Shown here: piece after piece, positions 7,181-7,682 of the stretch
Layout of the letters: every line of letters starts with the position of its first letter
Numbering within the stretch: the stretch's first letter is position 1
Assembly: GCA_017853515.1 (NCBI GenBank)
Contig: JAFMJK010000100.1
Span: 1 to 7,682 of the forward strand
DNA length: 7,682 nucleotides
From: Chthoniobacterales bacterium
GTDB taxonomy: Bacteria; Verrucomicrobiota; Verrucomicrobiia; Chthoniobacterales; JACTMZ01
Reading direction: 5' to 3'
Notes under the pieces: model-generated
The model's database searches: none
The model's input: the letters and a program-made list of their open reading frames with translations, nothing else
Told to the model about the DNA's origin: nothing
Position numbers and translations under genes: made by a program

Positions 7181-7682
7181 ATGCCCCGCCCCACCCTCCT
7201 TCTGGCGGCCCTCGCCGCCGCCCTCCTCACCGGCTGCGCCACCGGCCGAAAACTCCCCGAATACGAGAAACCACTCGCCCGCAAGCCGGTCCAGAACGTC
7301 CGCACCACCGCCTATACGCACACCGAGTCGGACCACATCAAACACGGACGCAAAACGGCCGCGGGAACCGTTCTGCGCCGCGGCGAGGTGAACAGCGCGG
7401 CCGCCGATTGGTCGCGCTGGCCGCTCGGCACCAAATTCCGCCTCGCCGAAACCGGCGAAATCTACGAGGTCGATGATTACGGCTGGGCCTTGTCCGGCAC
7501 CAACACCATCGACCTCTACCAGCCCTCGCGTTCCGACATGAACCGCTGGGGCGTGCGCCGCGTCACCATCGAGATTCTCGAGTGGGGCGACCCGGAGCGC
7601 AGTCACTCCATCCTCAAACCGCGCAGCAAATTCGCCCACGTCAAACGCATGGTGCGCCAGCTCGAGGACCGCTACGCATTGT
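7181..7682 (+). CDS. Secreted lipoprotein with 3D (double-psi beta-barrel) domain, partial at the window edge
   Basis: The frame is open from ATG 7181 to the window edge with no stop, giving 167 residues plus one base. Residues 2-18 form a signal peptide with lipobox LTGC (16-19), so Cys19 should be lipidated and the protein exported. The mature part has a polar linker, then a domain starting VRTTAYTHTESDH (40-52), followed by AAADWSRWPLGTKF (73-86), EIYEVDDYGWALSGTNTIDLYQPS (93-116) and WGVRRVTIEILEWG (123-136). This order, with Asp76, Asp98/99 and Asp111, matches the 3D domain named for three conserved aspartates, a barrel related to the MltA/RlpA/Rpf-associated folds that act on peptidoglycan. 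The catalytic function of this stand-alone form is unknown to me. The tail, rich in charged residues, continues past the window. It is transcribed divergently from the heme operon and is probably functionally unrelated to it. Confidence 0.85.
   Translation, partial: MPRPTLLLAALAAALLTGCATGRKLPEYEKPLARKPVQNVRTTAYTHTESDHIKHGRKTAAGTVLRRGEVNSAAADWSRWPLGTKFRLAETGEIYEVDDYGWALSGTNTIDLYQPSRSDMNRWGVRRVTIEILEWGDPERSHSILKPRSKFAHVKRMVRQLEDRYAL

Noticed and set aside
6299..7639. An upstream in-frame extension of hemA.
   Set aside because: It covers the whole HemX/CcsA-like gene in another frame and has no family similarity; MNIFCIGLNHRT is the family start.

Overview
The window is GC-rich bacterial DNA carrying six genes packed head to tail on the minus strand (7086 down to 17) and one divergent, partial gene on the plus strand (7181 to the window edge). 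No mobile element, RNA gene, CRISPR array or long unexplained gap is visible. The only intergenic stretch of note is the 94-base divergent region 7087-7180. The SUMT-HemD fusion, the unusually short glutamyl-tRNA reductase and the diderm-type lipoprotein suit a Gram-negative bacterium, perhaps of the Planctomycetes-Verrucomicrobia-Chlamydiae group. That placement is an inference from protein character, not a database result.

The minus-strand block, in transcription order, has two parts. The first is an early tetrapyrrole cluster. It contains a HemX/CcsA-like eight-helix membrane protein (7086-6295), glutamyl-tRNA reductase HemA (6298-5258), porphobilinogen deaminase HemC (5261-4356), and a fused uroporphyrinogen-III methyltransferase/uroporphyrinogen-III synthase CobA-HemD (4366-2852). 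The second part holds a GT2 polyprenyl-phosphate-type glycosyltransferase with two C-terminal membrane helices (2850-1873) and a class B glutamine-hydrolysing asparagine synthetase AsnB (1858-17).

The first two junctions overlap by four bases (ATGA), and hemC/cobA-hemD overlap by eleven. The glycosyltransferase starts one base after the cobA-hemD stop, and asnB starts 14 bases after the glycosyltransferase stop. This spacing strongly suggests one transcript with translational coupling. A plausible promoter lies just before the first gene, so close that the mRNA would have almost no leader.

Functionally, HemA commits glutamyl-tRNA to tetrapyrrole synthesis, HemC builds hydroxymethylbilane, and HemD closes it to uroporphyrinogen III. 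The SUMT half diverts that product to precorrin-2, towards siroheme and, if the rest of the pathway is present, cobalamin. The HemX/CcsA-like protein is a membrane partner commonly found next to hemA. The genes for glutamate-1-semialdehyde aminotransferase, porphobilinogen synthase and later heme steps are not in this window. The glycosyltransferase and AsnB look like a separate envelope or general-metabolism pair attached to the end of the operon. The divergent gene encodes a secreted lipoprotein with a 3D-type double-psi beta-barrel domain, probably acting on or near the cell wall.

The region is mostly ordinary core metabolism. I did not find a convincing undescribed system. The points worth a second look are the short HemA, the near-leaderless promoter, the weak Shine-Dalgarno signals and the unusual gene company.
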